The position numbers and the translations under genes were made by a program. Below are positions 57,243 through 57,554 of a DNA stretch of 57,554 nt, piece by piece (the stretch's first letter is position 1; each line of letters starts with the position of its first letter). Source of the DNA: Phytomonas francai (lineage: Eukaryota > Euglenozoa > Kinetoplastea > Trypanosomatida > Trypanosomatidae); the NCBI GenBank assembly GCA_001766655.1, contig MJCC01000006.1, positions 472,730 to 530,283 of the forward strand. The letters run 5' to 3'. Under the pieces are notes generated by a model. That model had not been told where the DNA came from. It did no database searches and worked only from the letters and a program-made list of their open reading frames with translations.

Positions 57243-57554
57243 TTATTGATTTCTCAGTAAGGGGTGGTAGTTCATCGCCTCCAAACACCTATCCCGCGCC
57301 TCACGCTGACGTCGCTCAAATCCATCCAACTTAGCCTGCGCCTTCATGAAGATGGCCGCCGGGGTCAGGTAGGCATCGCAATCAAGCGCGGACGAACCCT
57401 CCCAGGTGGGAAGCGCGTTCTCCCGCTGGCGACGCCGCAGCAGCAGCTCGAAGAGCTCGAGCTGCTCCTCGGCGTCGGGGCTCGCGGTGTCGCGGGGGGG
57501 GGGCCGCGCCGGCCCGCGCGCGTGCCCGGGGCCGAGGGCCCGCATGAGCGCCAG
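57243..57554 (-). CDS. C-terminal fragment of an unknown protein, cut by window edge
   Basis: The frame is open from the right edge to the stop at 57243, giving 103 codons; the true start lies outside. The N-terminal part of the fragment is GC-extreme and rich in Arg, Pro, Gly and Ala. The remainder is helical and charged (EEQLELFELLLRRRQREN, then AIFMKAQAKLDGFERRQREA) and ends LEAMNYHPLLRNQ. The abrupt fall to AT-rich sequence right at the stop codon supports a real coding end. No domain is recognised. Confidence 0.65.
   Translation of the reverse strand: MALMRALGPGHARGPARPPPRDTASPDAEEQLELFELLLRRRQRENALPTWEGSSALDCDAYLTPAAIFMKAQAKLDGFERRQREARDRCLEAMNYHPLLRNQ

Overview
The window looks like chromosomal DNA of a kinetoplastid, most likely a trypanosomatid. 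Eighteen protein genes (two cut by the window edges) all lie on the minus strand. All but one have uninterrupted reading frames with no sign of introns; the exception is broken by an assembly gap. The genes are unrelated in function and separated by 0.3-2.7 kb of AT-rich spacer with microsatellites. Just upstream of many start codons the minus strand carries a polypyrimidine run followed by an AG, the layout of spliced-leader trans-splicing acceptors. This fits one segment of a right-to-left polycistronic transcription unit. I cannot name the species. No tRNA, rRNA, CRISPR array or intact transposable element was recognised.

Layout in transcription order (right to left): the 3' end of an unknown gene (57554-57243); a 2.7 kb AT-rich gene-free stretch; a signal-peptide polytopic membrane protein, possibly NEMP-like (54534-51616); a 1.9 kb spacer holding what may be a decayed gene; an ankyrin-DHHC acyltransferase relative whose catalytic cysteine cluster is destroyed (49666-46796); a TLC-like membrane protein (46146-44041); a PiT-family phosphate transporter (43599-41857); a very long dual-specificity phosphatase (39986-36234); the splicing factor U2AF65 (35334-32848); a large TruD/Pus7-like protein with a mitochondrial-type N-terminus, split by a 440-N gap (32013-25983); proteasome ATPase RPT4 (25349-24159); a GOST/lung-7TM-like protein (23126-20577); a small two-hairpin membrane protein with an LC3-interacting-like motif (20023-18980); a 172-residue hypothetical (18136-17618); a DDX11/CHL1-like Fe-S helicase with a polyglutamine minisatellite (16858-12815); a PRMT1-like methyltransferase resembling the kinetoplastid prozyme (12416-11172); a fusion of a degenerate XRN-like domain with an intact endonuclease/exonuclease/phosphatase domain (9669-6745); a possible YbaB-fold protein (6215-5322); a hypothetical with a mitochondrial-type leader (4980-3187); and a CRT-like transporter cut by the left edge (1648-1).

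The genes do not form a pathway, as expected for a kinetoplastid array. Several serve RNA metabolism (U2AF65, TruD-like, XRN-EEP, PRMT) or membranes and transport (CRT-like, PiT, TLC, 7TM, NEMP-like). The most striking theme is loss of catalytic residues in recognisable enzyme folds: DHHC, TruD and XRN, plus altered PRMT motifs. Family assignments rest on motif reading by eye; no database or structure search was run.
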